Positions 1 to 5,584 of a DNA stretch of 46,244 nucleotides are shown here, one piece after another. The stretch lies in IMG/VR virus record IMGVR_UViG_3300009703_003370, positions 1-46,244 of that record. One strand, given 5' to 3'. The translations under genes and the position numbers were made by a program. The notes beneath the pieces were generated by a model that worked only from the letters and a program-made list of their open reading frames with translations, did not search any database and was not told the DNA's origin. Position 1 is the stretch's first letter. Every line of letters starts with the position of its first letter. The stretch is from a virus.

Positions 1-159
1 CAAAAATTTGTTATTGAAAATAGAGAAGCCACCTTACGGCGCGCTTCTGATATTATCAAGCAACAAGGGGAAGCTCTGCAGAAACTCATAGAATACATGA
101 AAAGAATAAATGAGTGGCCGCCAGAGTTTCCAGAAGACAACCCCGATAATTGGACGTAA
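1..159 (+). CDS. 3' end of an unidentified protein (partial)
   Basis: Frame 1 is open from the window edge to a TAA at 157-159, giving the last 52 residues of a protein whose start lies outside. The fragment is charged, probably helical (an Ile/Lys/Gln-rich stretch followed by NEWPPEFPEDNPDNW), and has no motif I recognise. The next gene starts 2 bases after its stop, so the two are probably co-transcribed. Confidence 0.6.
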   Translation, partial: QKFVIENREATLRRASDIIKQQGEALQKLIEYMKRINEWPPEFPEDNPDNWT

Positions 160-160
160 A

Positions 161-487
161 ATGAGTGGCAGGCTATACCAGAGAAATGGTCAATGGTATG
201 TTAGAACCAAAGAGGAAGCACCTAAAAATAAAAAGGTTAAGAAGACCGAGAAGGGTAACGCTCCTCATCAGTGTGGTTCGCCCATATCTGGACTAAATGT
301 TGGCAGGCTAGAACTTCTTCGGAGGTTTCTTGATACTATTTTAAATAGGGATTTCTGGGTTAAATGCTTAATTGGTTCTCTGATCGGCATTAGTTTAGGC
401 TTTAATATTATATCTTACTACGTTATAACGGAGTTAAAATCTCAAATAATTGAGCAGAATCAAATTATAAGAACCATTACCAAATGA
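161..487 (+). CDS. small membrane protein, unknown function
   Basis: A 108-residue protein. I chose the ATG at 161 (MSGRLYQRNGQWYV) because it follows the upstream stop directly; an in-frame ATG at 110 would lie inside the upstream gene. Residues 1-60 are basic and polar. One hydrophobic segment at about residues 68-92 (FWVKCLIGSLIGISLGFNII) is probably a membrane anchor, followed by a short helical tail. It overlaps the next gene by 4 bases (ATGA), which suggests translational coupling. Function unknown. Confidence 0.6.
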   Translation: MSGRLYQRNGQWYVRTKEEAPKNKKVKKTEKGNAPHQCGSPISGLNVGRLELLRRFLDTILNRDFWVKCLIGSLIGISLGFNIISYYVITELKSQIIEQNQIIRTITK

Positions 488-1038
488 AGTTCGTAATCAT
501 ATCTCTAATTGGCGTATTTCTTTTTAGCGGATGTGGGACTTTGGAATATTGTAAAGAGCCTCAATATATTAAGGAGGCCAGAAAAGTTGGGGAAGATCCT
601 GATCATATAAATAGTTGTGGTCCTGACGCTGTTTATGACGCGCTTAGTTATTTTCATAAAAATGTAAAATTTAAACGAGAACCTTTTTCTAAAAAAGAAA
701 TTAGCAAAATTATACAAGCCCGCCATACTACTTCTTGTAGAAATATATTATCCGTCTTCGATAATAGGAGCAGACAGGTTACTTTTATAAGTGATATGAT
801 GGCCGTATTAAATCATTACGGTATAGGCTGGTATGAACTAACTAGTCGTAATCTAGATGAGGTTAATAAGAAAAAAGGTCTAGGGGTGGCTATAGTTTTA
901 GTAAAAAGAAAGGGCTCAATTGATTATCACTGGATGACTTATCCATCTGATAGTAAAAGATATATAGAGAACTTTTTCGCATACAAGGGCGAGGGGGATA
1001 CTGTAATAAAAAAAGTTTATGTACTGTTTAGACTTTGA
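484..1038 (+). CDS. lipoprotein with C39/papain-like cysteine peptidase features
   Basis: A 184-residue protein with a lipoprotein signal: hydrophobic h-region, then lipobox LFSGC with Cys17 as the likely lipidated residue. The mature part contains NSCGPDAVYDAL (Cys45) and, near the end, DYHWMTYP (His149). This spacing is reminiscent of papain-fold/C39 peptidases, where Cys sits in a CGP-like turn and His follows about 100 residues later. Peptidase activity is an inference from these two motifs only. It would sit on a membrane facing the periplasm. Its 3' end overlaps the convergent minus-strand gene by 11 bases. Confidence 0.6.
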   Translation: MKFVIISLIGVFLFSGCGTLEYCKEPQYIKEARKVGEDPDHINSCGPDAVYDALSYFHKNVKFKREPFSKKEISKIIQARHTTSCRNILSVFDNRSRQVTFISDMMAVLNHYGIGWYELTSRNLDEVNKKKGLGVAIVLVKRKGSIDYHWMTYPSDSKRYIENFFAYKGEGDTVIKKVYVLFRL

Positions 1039-1231
1039 CTTCTACTTGAGTTCTCCTGTCTTCTATAAAGCCTTCATAATATAAATATTCCACGATGTCC
1101 ACAATTTTTCCAGCAGTTATCTCTTTTGCTGGGTCGTGTATTACTATTTTTCTTTCTTTCCAGAAGCAATTAGAAGCATCTTTGATTTCTACAAAGAAGT
1201 CGCCAACTTTAATATCGTACCATTCTTCCAC
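1028..1231 (-). CDS. small conserved protein, paralogue of the 58-aa protein at 18830
   Basis: 67 residues starting with GTG (MEEWYDIKVGDFF). The C-terminal half, EYLYYEGFIEDRRTQVEV, resembles QYLLDEGFIDDGVEEVSI in the gene at 18830-19006; both share Y-L-x-x-E-G-F-I-[ED]-D. Function unknown. The GTG lies 8 bases after a GTGTAAT element that is one arm of the palindrome at 1240-1253, so the transcript is probably leaderless. Confidence 0.6.
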   Translation of the reverse strand: MEEWYDIKVGDFFVEIKDASNCFWKERKIVIHDPAKEITAGKIVDIVEYLYYEGFIEDRRTQVEVKV

Positions 1232-1239
1232 TATAATAT

Positions 1240-1253
1240 ATTACACGTGTAAT
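1240..1253. promoter_or_regulatory. perfect 14-bp palindrome forming two divergent -10-like elements
   Basis: ATTACACGTGTAAT is its own reverse complement. Each arm reads GTGTAAT towards a gene, and TGTAAT is one base off the -10 consensus. On each strand exactly 8 bases separate the T of TGTAAT from a GTG start (1231 minus and 1262 plus). No -35-like hexamer is visible at 17-18 bases on either side. It could be a two-way promoter or an operator for a dimeric regulator. Confidence 0.55.
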
Positions 1254-1261
1254 ACTCATTA

Positions 1262-1585
1262 GTGAATCTGATTGTAGTAGACAAATTGACATATAACCAA
1301 GGTCTATATTTTAGACACGTTACTATGATGGCTAAACACGAATTAGATTACGACGTACTTGTTGAAGCTAAAAAAGATGATATAGATGAGTGCTATAACA
1401 CTTTAAAATCTCACGGATGGTTTGATTTTGTAGATGACTTTATTGAGCCAGAATGGCGTCTAGAAGGCGTTAGGATAGATACAGAGATAAACTACCCCAT
1501 GACAATTCAAACGAGTAAAATAGGGTACGAAAACACCCTTAATTTATTAGGACAAATTAAGTCTTTAAGAAATATTAACCTTTAA
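1262..1585 (+). CDS. unknown 107-aa protein
   Basis: Starts with GTG 8 bases after a GTGTAAT element. An acidic, apparently soluble protein (MNLIVVDKLTYNQGLYFRHV) with no membrane segment, Cys pair or nucleotide-binding motif. Aromatic and acidic clusters around HGWFDFVDDFIEPEW suggest a compact alpha/beta domain. I do not recognise the family. Its 3' end overlaps the convergent minus-strand gene by 11 bases. Confidence 0.55.
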   Translation: MNLIVVDKLTYNQGLYFRHVTMMAKHELDYDVLVEAKKDDIDECYNTLKSHGWFDFVDDFIEPEWRLEGVRIDTEINYPMTIQTSKIGYENTLNLLGQIKSLRNINL

Positions 1586-1859
1586 GGTTATCCAGTTTCT
1601 CTTCTAGTCTATCGAATCTGTGGTGTACTACCTTTACTAAATTCTCAAAGTCGTTTTTATTGACGTATTTTTCAGGTAGGGTTAGGGCGAGTTGATTAAT
1701 TTTTTCTACTACTTCTCTATGGTCTTCTTCTTGGGAATCCTCTAGATCGTTAACTTCTTTTTCTATCAGTCTCATTTGATCATAAAGAACTTTAAAAAGC
1801 CACCCAGCGATCGTGCAGACCACGCCAAAGCCGATATTTATCAATAGTTGGTAATCCAT
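1575..1859 (-). CDS. membrane-anchored coiled-coil protein (XhlA/holin-accessory-like)
   Basis: 94 residues: a membrane helix at about residues 5-25 (LLINIGFGVVCTIAGWLFKV) followed by a long charged coiled coil containing LPEKYVNKNDFENLV and ending in LDRLEEKLDNLK-like heptads. One N-terminal helix plus a coiled coil with a LPxxYVxKxDF motif is common in small phage proteins found with lysis or tail genes. A lysis-related role is an inference; no endolysin is visible nearby. The start is 10 bases after a GTGTAATTATAT element. Confidence 0.55.
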   Translation of the reverse strand: MDYQLLINIGFGVVCTIAGWLFKVLYDQMRLIEKEVNDLEDSQEEDHREVVEKINQLALTLPEKYVNKNDFENLVKVVHHRFDRLEEKLDNLKG

Positions 1860-1869
1860 CTCGTATATA

Positions 1870-1876
1870 ATTACAC
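1870..1876 (-). promoter_or_regulatory. GTGTAAT element upstream of the coiled-coil gene
   Basis: On the minus strand GTGTAATTATAT precedes the ATG at 1859, with 10 bases between TGTAAT and the start. The same 12-mer recurs at about 2507-2518 on the minus strand. No -35 hexamer is apparent. Confidence 0.4.
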
Positions 1877-2200
1877 AGAAATACCCAAGTGTTTATACAT
1901 TTCTTTTCTTACTGCTGGGAAAAATATCATATTTTGAAGTTTTTCGTCTTCCCATATTTGATCCCTCGAAAATCCTTCGGATTCTGCCCATTCCCATTTT
2001 CTTATGTCTACAATATACGGCGTTACCAAGAAGTGATCTGGTAGCTCTTTTATTATAAGAATGGCTATTGCTTTATCATTATAGATTAAAGCCGCATTGG
2101 GGTTCTTTGTGGATGCGTGAAATAGCTCGGCGCCCTTTTTTTCTGCGACTCTTTCAATTTTTTGTATTTCTTCGAGAAGATTTTCCTGAATCTTTTTCAC
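1871..2200 (-). CDS. unknown 109-aa protein
   Basis: Starts at a GTG, 7 bases after a GTGTAAT element. It is a mixed alpha/beta protein: an N-terminal charged helix (residues 1-25), a central hydrophobic strand pair (AIAILIIKELPDHFLVTPYI), then a Trp-rich stretch (RKWEWAESEGF). No signal peptide and no recognised catalytic motif. Function unknown. Confidence 0.55.
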   Translation of the reverse strand: MKKIQENLLEEIQKIERVAEKKGAELFHASTKNPNAALIYNDKAIAILIIKELPDHFLVTPYIVDIRKWEWAESEGFSRDQIWEDEKLQNMIFFPAVRKEMYKHLGISV

Positions 2201-2207
2201 ATTAGGA

Positions 2208-2214
2208 ATTACAC
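2208..2214 (-). promoter_or_regulatory. GTGTAAT element upstream of the 2200 minus gene
   Basis: Minus-strand GTGTAAT with 7 bases between it and the GTG start. It lies immediately after the T-run of the terminator at 2214-2248, so it would restart transcription for the next minus-strand gene. Confidence 0.4.
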
Positions 2215-2248
2215 TAAAAAAGCCCCCCAGCTTTTCACTGTGAGGCTT
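2214..2248 (-). terminator. Rho-independent terminator after the 57-aa membrane gene
   Basis: On the minus strand AAGCCTCACAG pairs with CTGGGGGGCTT (11 positions, one mismatch, one G-U) around a TGAAAAG loop, followed by a run of six T. It ends the unit read from 2459. Confidence 0.7.
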
Positions 2249-2285
2249 GAATGTATGCTTATTTAGTTTTGCTATAATTCAGCAT

Positions 2286-2459
2286 TTAGCCCTCTTTGTG
2301 AGAACGTAATAGCTTAATGGCGCCAAATAACCAAGCAAGCCAAGTGACTGCAACGATTGGATCAACGACATTAGCATGCAACAAGAGGCCAAACCCTACG
2401 AGGGAGGCACCTAGCCACGAATCATAACTTCCTAAATGTTTAAGTAGAATTGCTTTCAT
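2286..2459 (-). CDS. 57-aa small membrane protein
   Basis: Starts MKAILLKHLGSYDSW and contains two likely membrane segments, GASLVGFGLLLHANVV and IVAVTWLAWLFGAIKLL, joined by a short polar turn, with a basic tail (RSHKEG). A small two-helix hairpin of this size in a phage may be a holin or a host-membrane effector; the sequence does not decide. It has a sigma70-like promoter immediately upstream and a terminator downstream, so it is a single-gene unit. Confidence 0.55.
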   Translation of the reverse strand: MKAILLKHLGSYDSWLGASLVGFGLLLHANVVDPIVAVTWLAWLFGAIKLLRSHKEG

Positions 2460-2463
2460 AATT

Positions 2464-2493
2464 AAATAACGCCTACAATATTAACACGGTCAA
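2464..2493 (-). promoter_or_regulatory. sigma70-like promoter, leaderless architecture
   Basis: Minus strand: TTGACC, 18-base spacer, TTATTT, then 4 bases to the ATG at 2459. The -10 is weak, but the geometry matches the other promoters in the window. Confidence 0.45.
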
Positions 2494-2582
2494 TATTCGG
2501 CGTCACATATAATTACACTGATGTGCTGTTCTATCTATTTTTTTATTTAGTATGTAAAGAAATGTTAATTCCCTTTTTTATT

Positions 2583-2611
2583 TTGAAAGTGTAGCGTTTA
2601 TTTAGTATATT
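2583..2611 (+). promoter_or_regulatory. sigma70-like promoter for lepB, leaderless architecture
   Basis: TTGAAA, 17-base spacer, TATATT, then 4 bases (AGAG) to the GTG start at 2616. Transcription would begin at or within a base or two of the start codon. Confidence 0.55.
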
Positions 2612-2615
2612 AGAG

Positions 2616-3149
2616 GTGAAGAAATTTTCAAAACATTGGCGTTATCCTCTTTGGTTAACGGTTATAATTTTAAGCGTGTGGTGGTTATTTTTTGGATATA
2701 AATATGGATTTATATATAATCACGGCAGCAGTATGGAACCCACTCATTCTAATGGGGATATATTAATTATTGAAAAAACTAGATTCTTAGGTAAGGATTG
2801 GAAGCCCGACAGAACTGATGTCGTTGTTATAAGAGATGAAGAGTCTGGTGACGATTTGACGAAAAGAGTGATTGCATTAGAGGGCGAAACTGTAATAATA
2901 AAAAACGGATACATACATGTGAACGGCAAAAAGATTAAAGACGTCTGGTCGAATGGCAACATTATTTTTTATACAGAAGATGAAGAAGCTAGGAATAAAA
3001 AACCTAAACATGAGTGGTTATTTTTAAACACAAATTCTCAACCCACGAAGGTTCCAGAGGGGTGCGTTTGGGTTATAGGTGACAATAGGGAAATATCTTG
3101 GTACGGAGTACTGCCTATAAAAGAAATTAAAGGTTTGGTTGTTTTATAA
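2616..3149 (+). CDS. lepB: signal peptidase I (type I leader peptidase)
   Basis: 177 residues with the S26A family layout. One membrane anchor lies at about residues 11-30. Box B SSMEPTHSNGD carries the nucleophile Ser39. Box D LTKRVIALEGE carries the general base Lys83. Box E is IGDNREIS near the C-terminus. The enzyme cleaves signal peptides at the outer face of the cytoplasmic membrane. The length fits a minimal signal peptidase I. In a phage it could process the many exported proteins encoded here; that link is an inference. Its own promoter lies directly upstream, and the start is GTG. Confidence 0.9.
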   Translation: MKKFSKHWRYPLWLTVIILSVWWLFFGYKYGFIYNHGSSMEPTHSNGDILIIEKTRFLGKDWKPDRTDVVVIRDEESGDDLTKRVIALEGETVIIKNGYIHVNGKKIKDVWSNGNIIFYTEDEEARNKKPKHEWLFLNTNSQPTKVPEGCVWVIGDNREISWYGVLPIKEIKGLVVL

Positions 3150-3180
3150 AAAAAGGCCCCCCGTGATAAACGGGGGGTTG
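3150..3180. terminator. bidirectional terminator between convergent genes
   Basis: CCCCCCG (3058+100 offset, i.e. 3158-3164) pairs with CGGGGGG (3172-3178) around a short loop. On the minus strand it is followed by seven T, a strong terminator for the lipoprotein gene. On the plus strand the tail is TTGTTGTTG, a weaker one after lepB. Confidence 0.75.
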
Positions 3181-3195
3181 TTGTTGATAGAAGTT

Positions 3196-3399
3196 TTACT
3201 TCTTTTTCTTAGTCTCGGTCTCCGTTTCGGTGGCCGCGACCTCGCCCTTCACAAAAGGAAGGGTTACACTTGCTCCCTTGGTATTTGCCGAAGCTCCAAG
3301 GTAGCTAGATTGATTGGCTTTAGGGCCAACTGTTAGGGTGCTGGAGCATCCGAGGCCCAAAAAGACCGCTGCTCCGATTAGTGTTGCTTTAGTTTTCAT
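3196..3399 (-). CDS. small lipoprotein
   Basis: 67 residues from the ATG at 3399 (MKTKATLIGAAVFLGLGC). Lipobox LGLGC ends the signal, with Cys18 lipidated, followed by a Ser/Thr/Gly-rich mature part and a charged tail (TETETETKKKK). An earlier in-frame ATG at 3444 would bury the signal peptide and overlap the upstream gene. It starts 1 base after the stop of the upstream membrane gene, so the two form a pair. Function unknown. Confidence 0.65.
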   Translation of the reverse strand: MKTKATLIGAAVFLGLGCSSTLTVGPKANQSSYLGASANTKGASVTLPFVKGEVAATETETETKKKK

Positions 3400-3400
3400 A

Positions 3401-3589
3401 TTACTCTGTAACCTCCGACTTAGTGTTGGAAGCTTGGTTTTCAATAAGATCGGTTGTGACCTTATTCATGTTCACGATTACGTAACCCGTCAAACAAAAG
3501 TTGAGGGCTAACAAAACTAGCGCCATCCGGGCGTAACCAGTTTTTACAGTCGTAAACTTATTCTCTGTCTCTGTATTATTACTCTTCAT
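3401..3589 (-). CDS. 62-aa single-pass membrane protein
   Basis: Begins at ATG 3589 (MKSNNTETENKFTTVKTGYA). One strongly hydrophobic helix at about residues 21-41 (MALVLLALNFCLTGYVIVN) is followed by a polar tail. A longer frame extends upstream to 3754, but that part overlaps the methyltransferase and lacks protein character. Paired with the downstream lipoprotein gene. Function unknown. Confidence 0.55.
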   Translation of the reverse strand: MKSNNTETENKFTTVKTGYARMALVLLALNFCLTGYVIVNMNKVTTDLIENQASNTKSEVTE

Positions 3590-3629
3590 ATTAGTTAGAA
3601 AGTGTTTGACTAATGTGCTGGAACTATAT

Positions 3630-4316
3630 TCATTTTTTTTGGCAAAGTATAAAGTCATGTTTACAGTCAGGCATTGTGCGTTTATATTCTTTAATTCTGA
3701 AAAATTTACTCCACTCGTTATAAACGTATCGCTCAGAATGGAAAGAGCTTCCATAATATGAAGGTAGACCTTCAGCGGTACAGTTTTTTACGTTGGATTC
3801 AGGTATCCACAAAAAACCCTCTTGATTATCGGTAAGATATTGCTGGTATACAGTGCCGTGAGTAGTTAGAAGCACGTATCCTCCGGGCTTAGTTACGCGA
3901 TGAAGCTCTTCGAGCCATTTATTTTCTATCTCTTTCGTTAAATGTGTGAATATTGATATACCATATATGAAATCAAAAAAATCATCAGAAAAATGTAATG
4001 GGGGAGTGGGATCGTTTGTGGAAAAATTTGCAATATGTGATAAATTTTCTTTACACCACAGTACCGCTTCTACATCTACGTCTGATCCATAGAGGTTACA
4101 TTTAGGAAGCAGTTGGCAAACATGCTGAATCATCCGACCACATCCGCATCCCCAATCTAAGGCGCAGCGATGTTTTTCGTTTAGTTCGATCTCTGGTGAG
4201 ATGAGGGAATATATATTCTTGACGTACTTAGCGCCGACTTTATAGAAAGAGTCCGGACAGGATGAACCGTGTATTTTACTGCGTAGGTGAACGGGTGCGT
4301 ATTTTATATCTTTCAT
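3630..4316 (-). CDS. class I SAM-dependent methyltransferase
   Basis: 228 residues from ATG 4316, one base after the nrdB stop; an alternative ATG at 4373 lies inside nrdB. Motif I is ALDWGCGCGRM. An acidic strand end follows (YGSDVDVEAV), then motif IV-like FDFIYGISIFTHL and post-IV ELHRVTKPGGYVLLTTHG. This is the Methyltransf_11/25 type that acts on small molecules, sugars or lipids. Substrate unknown. Nearby glycosyltransferase and sulfotransferase genes make a glycan-modifying role plausible. Confidence 0.8.
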   Translation of the reverse strand: MKDIKYAPVHLRSKIHGSSCPDSFYKVGAKYVKNIYSLISPEIELNEKHRCALDWGCGCGRMIQHVCQLLPKCNLYGSDVDVEAVLWCKENLSHIANFSTNDPTPPLHFSDDFFDFIYGISIFTHLTKEIENKWLEELHRVTKPGGYVLLTTHGTVYQQYLTDNQEGFLWIPESNVKNCTAEGLPSYYGSSFHSERYVYNEWSKFFRIKEYKRTMPDCKHDFILCQKK

Positions 4317-4317
4317 G

Positions 4318-5334
4318 TTAAAAATCGTCTTCCAGCATACCAGAACTTTGATAGTCTTTGACTTTTCTTTCAAAGAAATTGGTCATCGCCCCCGTGTCGA
4401 CAACCTCAGATAGCCACGGAAATGGATTCTGATCGCTGTCGAAACGGAAGTCGACGCCAATACCTTCAAGCCGCCTATTGCCGATATACTTCATGTAATC
4501 TACGAACATATCAGCATTTAAGCCCAAGATACCCCTTGGAAGAACATCGTGAGCATATTTTATTTCAAGCTCTACAGCTTTTTTAATATGATCAATTGTT
4601 TCTTGCTCGAATTTTTTTGTCCACACCGATGGGTATTGCTGTTTAATTGTATTGATTAAATATGTTCCGAATTCGATATGTAGACTTTCGTCTCTCAATG
4701 TATAACGTATCTGATCGGATAATCCCGGCAGTTTATTTTGCCTTCCTAAAGCAAGTAGCATGGCAAACCCACTAAAGAAAAATGTTCCTTCGCACACGAT
4801 ATAATATGTAATAAGATTCCTTAGGAATTCACGCTTACCCTCTATTGAGTTAGTATTAAAATCGGGCCTGTTTATGTCTGTGGTAATCTCCATTAAAAAA
4901 TCATCCTTAGCCTTGATGCTTGGAATATTTAGATAAGCTTCATATACCTCGGTTACTTTGAGGGAGTAAGAGTCACAACAGGTAACTACAGTCCAGTTGT
5001 GGAGGGACTCCTCGTAAGCTTGCCTCATTATGTATTGACCACATTCAGCATCAGTTATCCATCTTGCAACGTTGAGAAGAAGATTGTTGCCAACCAAGGA
5101 TTCGCTTCCAGCAAAAAATCCAAGGCAGCGTTTAACTAAAAGTTTTTCGTCCGAGGTTAGGTCTCCGTTTTTCCATTGGTCTACATCATCGCTCATATTA
5201 ATTTCCGCAGGAGACCAGTTATTAGCTACCCCTTTTAAAAATAATTTCCATACTTCTTCGTGTTTATGCGGAAGAATCTGGTTAACTCCCGCTACTTCTT
5301 CACCCAGTAGAAGTCCTGTTTTTTTATTGTTCAT
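4318..5334 (-). CDS. nrdB: ribonucleotide reductase beta subunit (class Ic-like NrdB)
   Basis: 338 residues with the ferritin-like di-metal fold. Likely ligands are Glu78 (GSESLVGNN), Glu109 and His112 (YEESLHNW), Glu182 (VCEGTFFFSG), and Glu216 and His219 (RDESLHIEFG). The radical tyrosine of class Ia lies four residues after the first His; here that position is Val116. Chlamydial class Ic NrdB has Phe there and the same Glu in ESLVGNN in place of Asp. This suggests a Mn/Fe-type, tyrosyl-radical-free subunit. The C-terminal tail keeps a Tyr (KDYQSSGML) for long-range radical transfer to NrdA. Downstream of nrdA and overlapping the small 86-aa gene. Confidence 0.92.
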   Translation of the reverse strand: MNNKKTGLLLGEEVAGVNQILPHKHEEVWKLFLKGVANNWSPAEINMSDDVDQWKNGDLTSDEKLLVKRCLGFFAGSESLVGNNLLLNVARWITDAECGQYIMRQAYEESLHNWTVVTCCDSYSLKVTEVYEAYLNIPSIKAKDDFLMEITTDINRPDFNTNSIEGKREFLRNLITYYIVCEGTFFFSGFAMLLALGRQNKLPGLSDQIRYTLRDESLHIEFGTYLINTIKQQYPSVWTKKFEQETIDHIKKAVELEIKYAHDVLPRGILGLNADMFVDYMKYIGNRRLEGIGVDFRFDSDQNPFPWLSEVVDTGAMTNFFERKVKDYQSSGMLEDDF

Positions 5335-5584
5335 CTTGTCGCCTTTTCTTTTTGTTTATTTTTTTTTGTTTTTTCTTATACACTTCTTTAATTCTCGACT
5401 CCACCCAGCCTTTCATCATTCTGGAAAATAGCCTTTCTCTTTTTAGTAGCAGGGCTCCGCAGACACCCCACAGTATGTGAGCTAAAGCCTTATTATCGGG
5501 CTCTACCTCTTCAGCAAGTTGGTTAACTTTGTCAGCCAACTCTTGTCTGTCTTCGTTATTGACAGCTTTCACATTCGCCTCCAT
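5324..5584 (-). CDS. 86-aa protein between nrdA and nrdB
   Basis: Overlaps the nrdA 3' end by 29 bases and the nrdB start by 11. A GTG 12 bases downstream is an alternative start. The N-terminal half is acidic and helical (DRQELADKVNQLAEEVEP). The centre is mildly hydrophobic (ALAHILWGVCGALLLKRERL), and the tail is very basic (KKKQKKINKKKRR). Function unknown. The nested position suggests coupled translation within the nrd operon. Confidence 0.55.
   Translation of the reverse strand: MEANVKAVNNEDRQELADKVNQLAEEVEPDNKALAHILWGVCGALLLKRERLFSRMMKGWVESRIKEVYKKKQKKINKKKRRQDEQ

Noticed and set aside
3139-3511. Plus-strand open frames over the small lipoprotein and membrane genes
   Set aside because: They overlap two minus-strand genes with a clear lipobox and membrane helix, and the first runs through the terminator hairpin.
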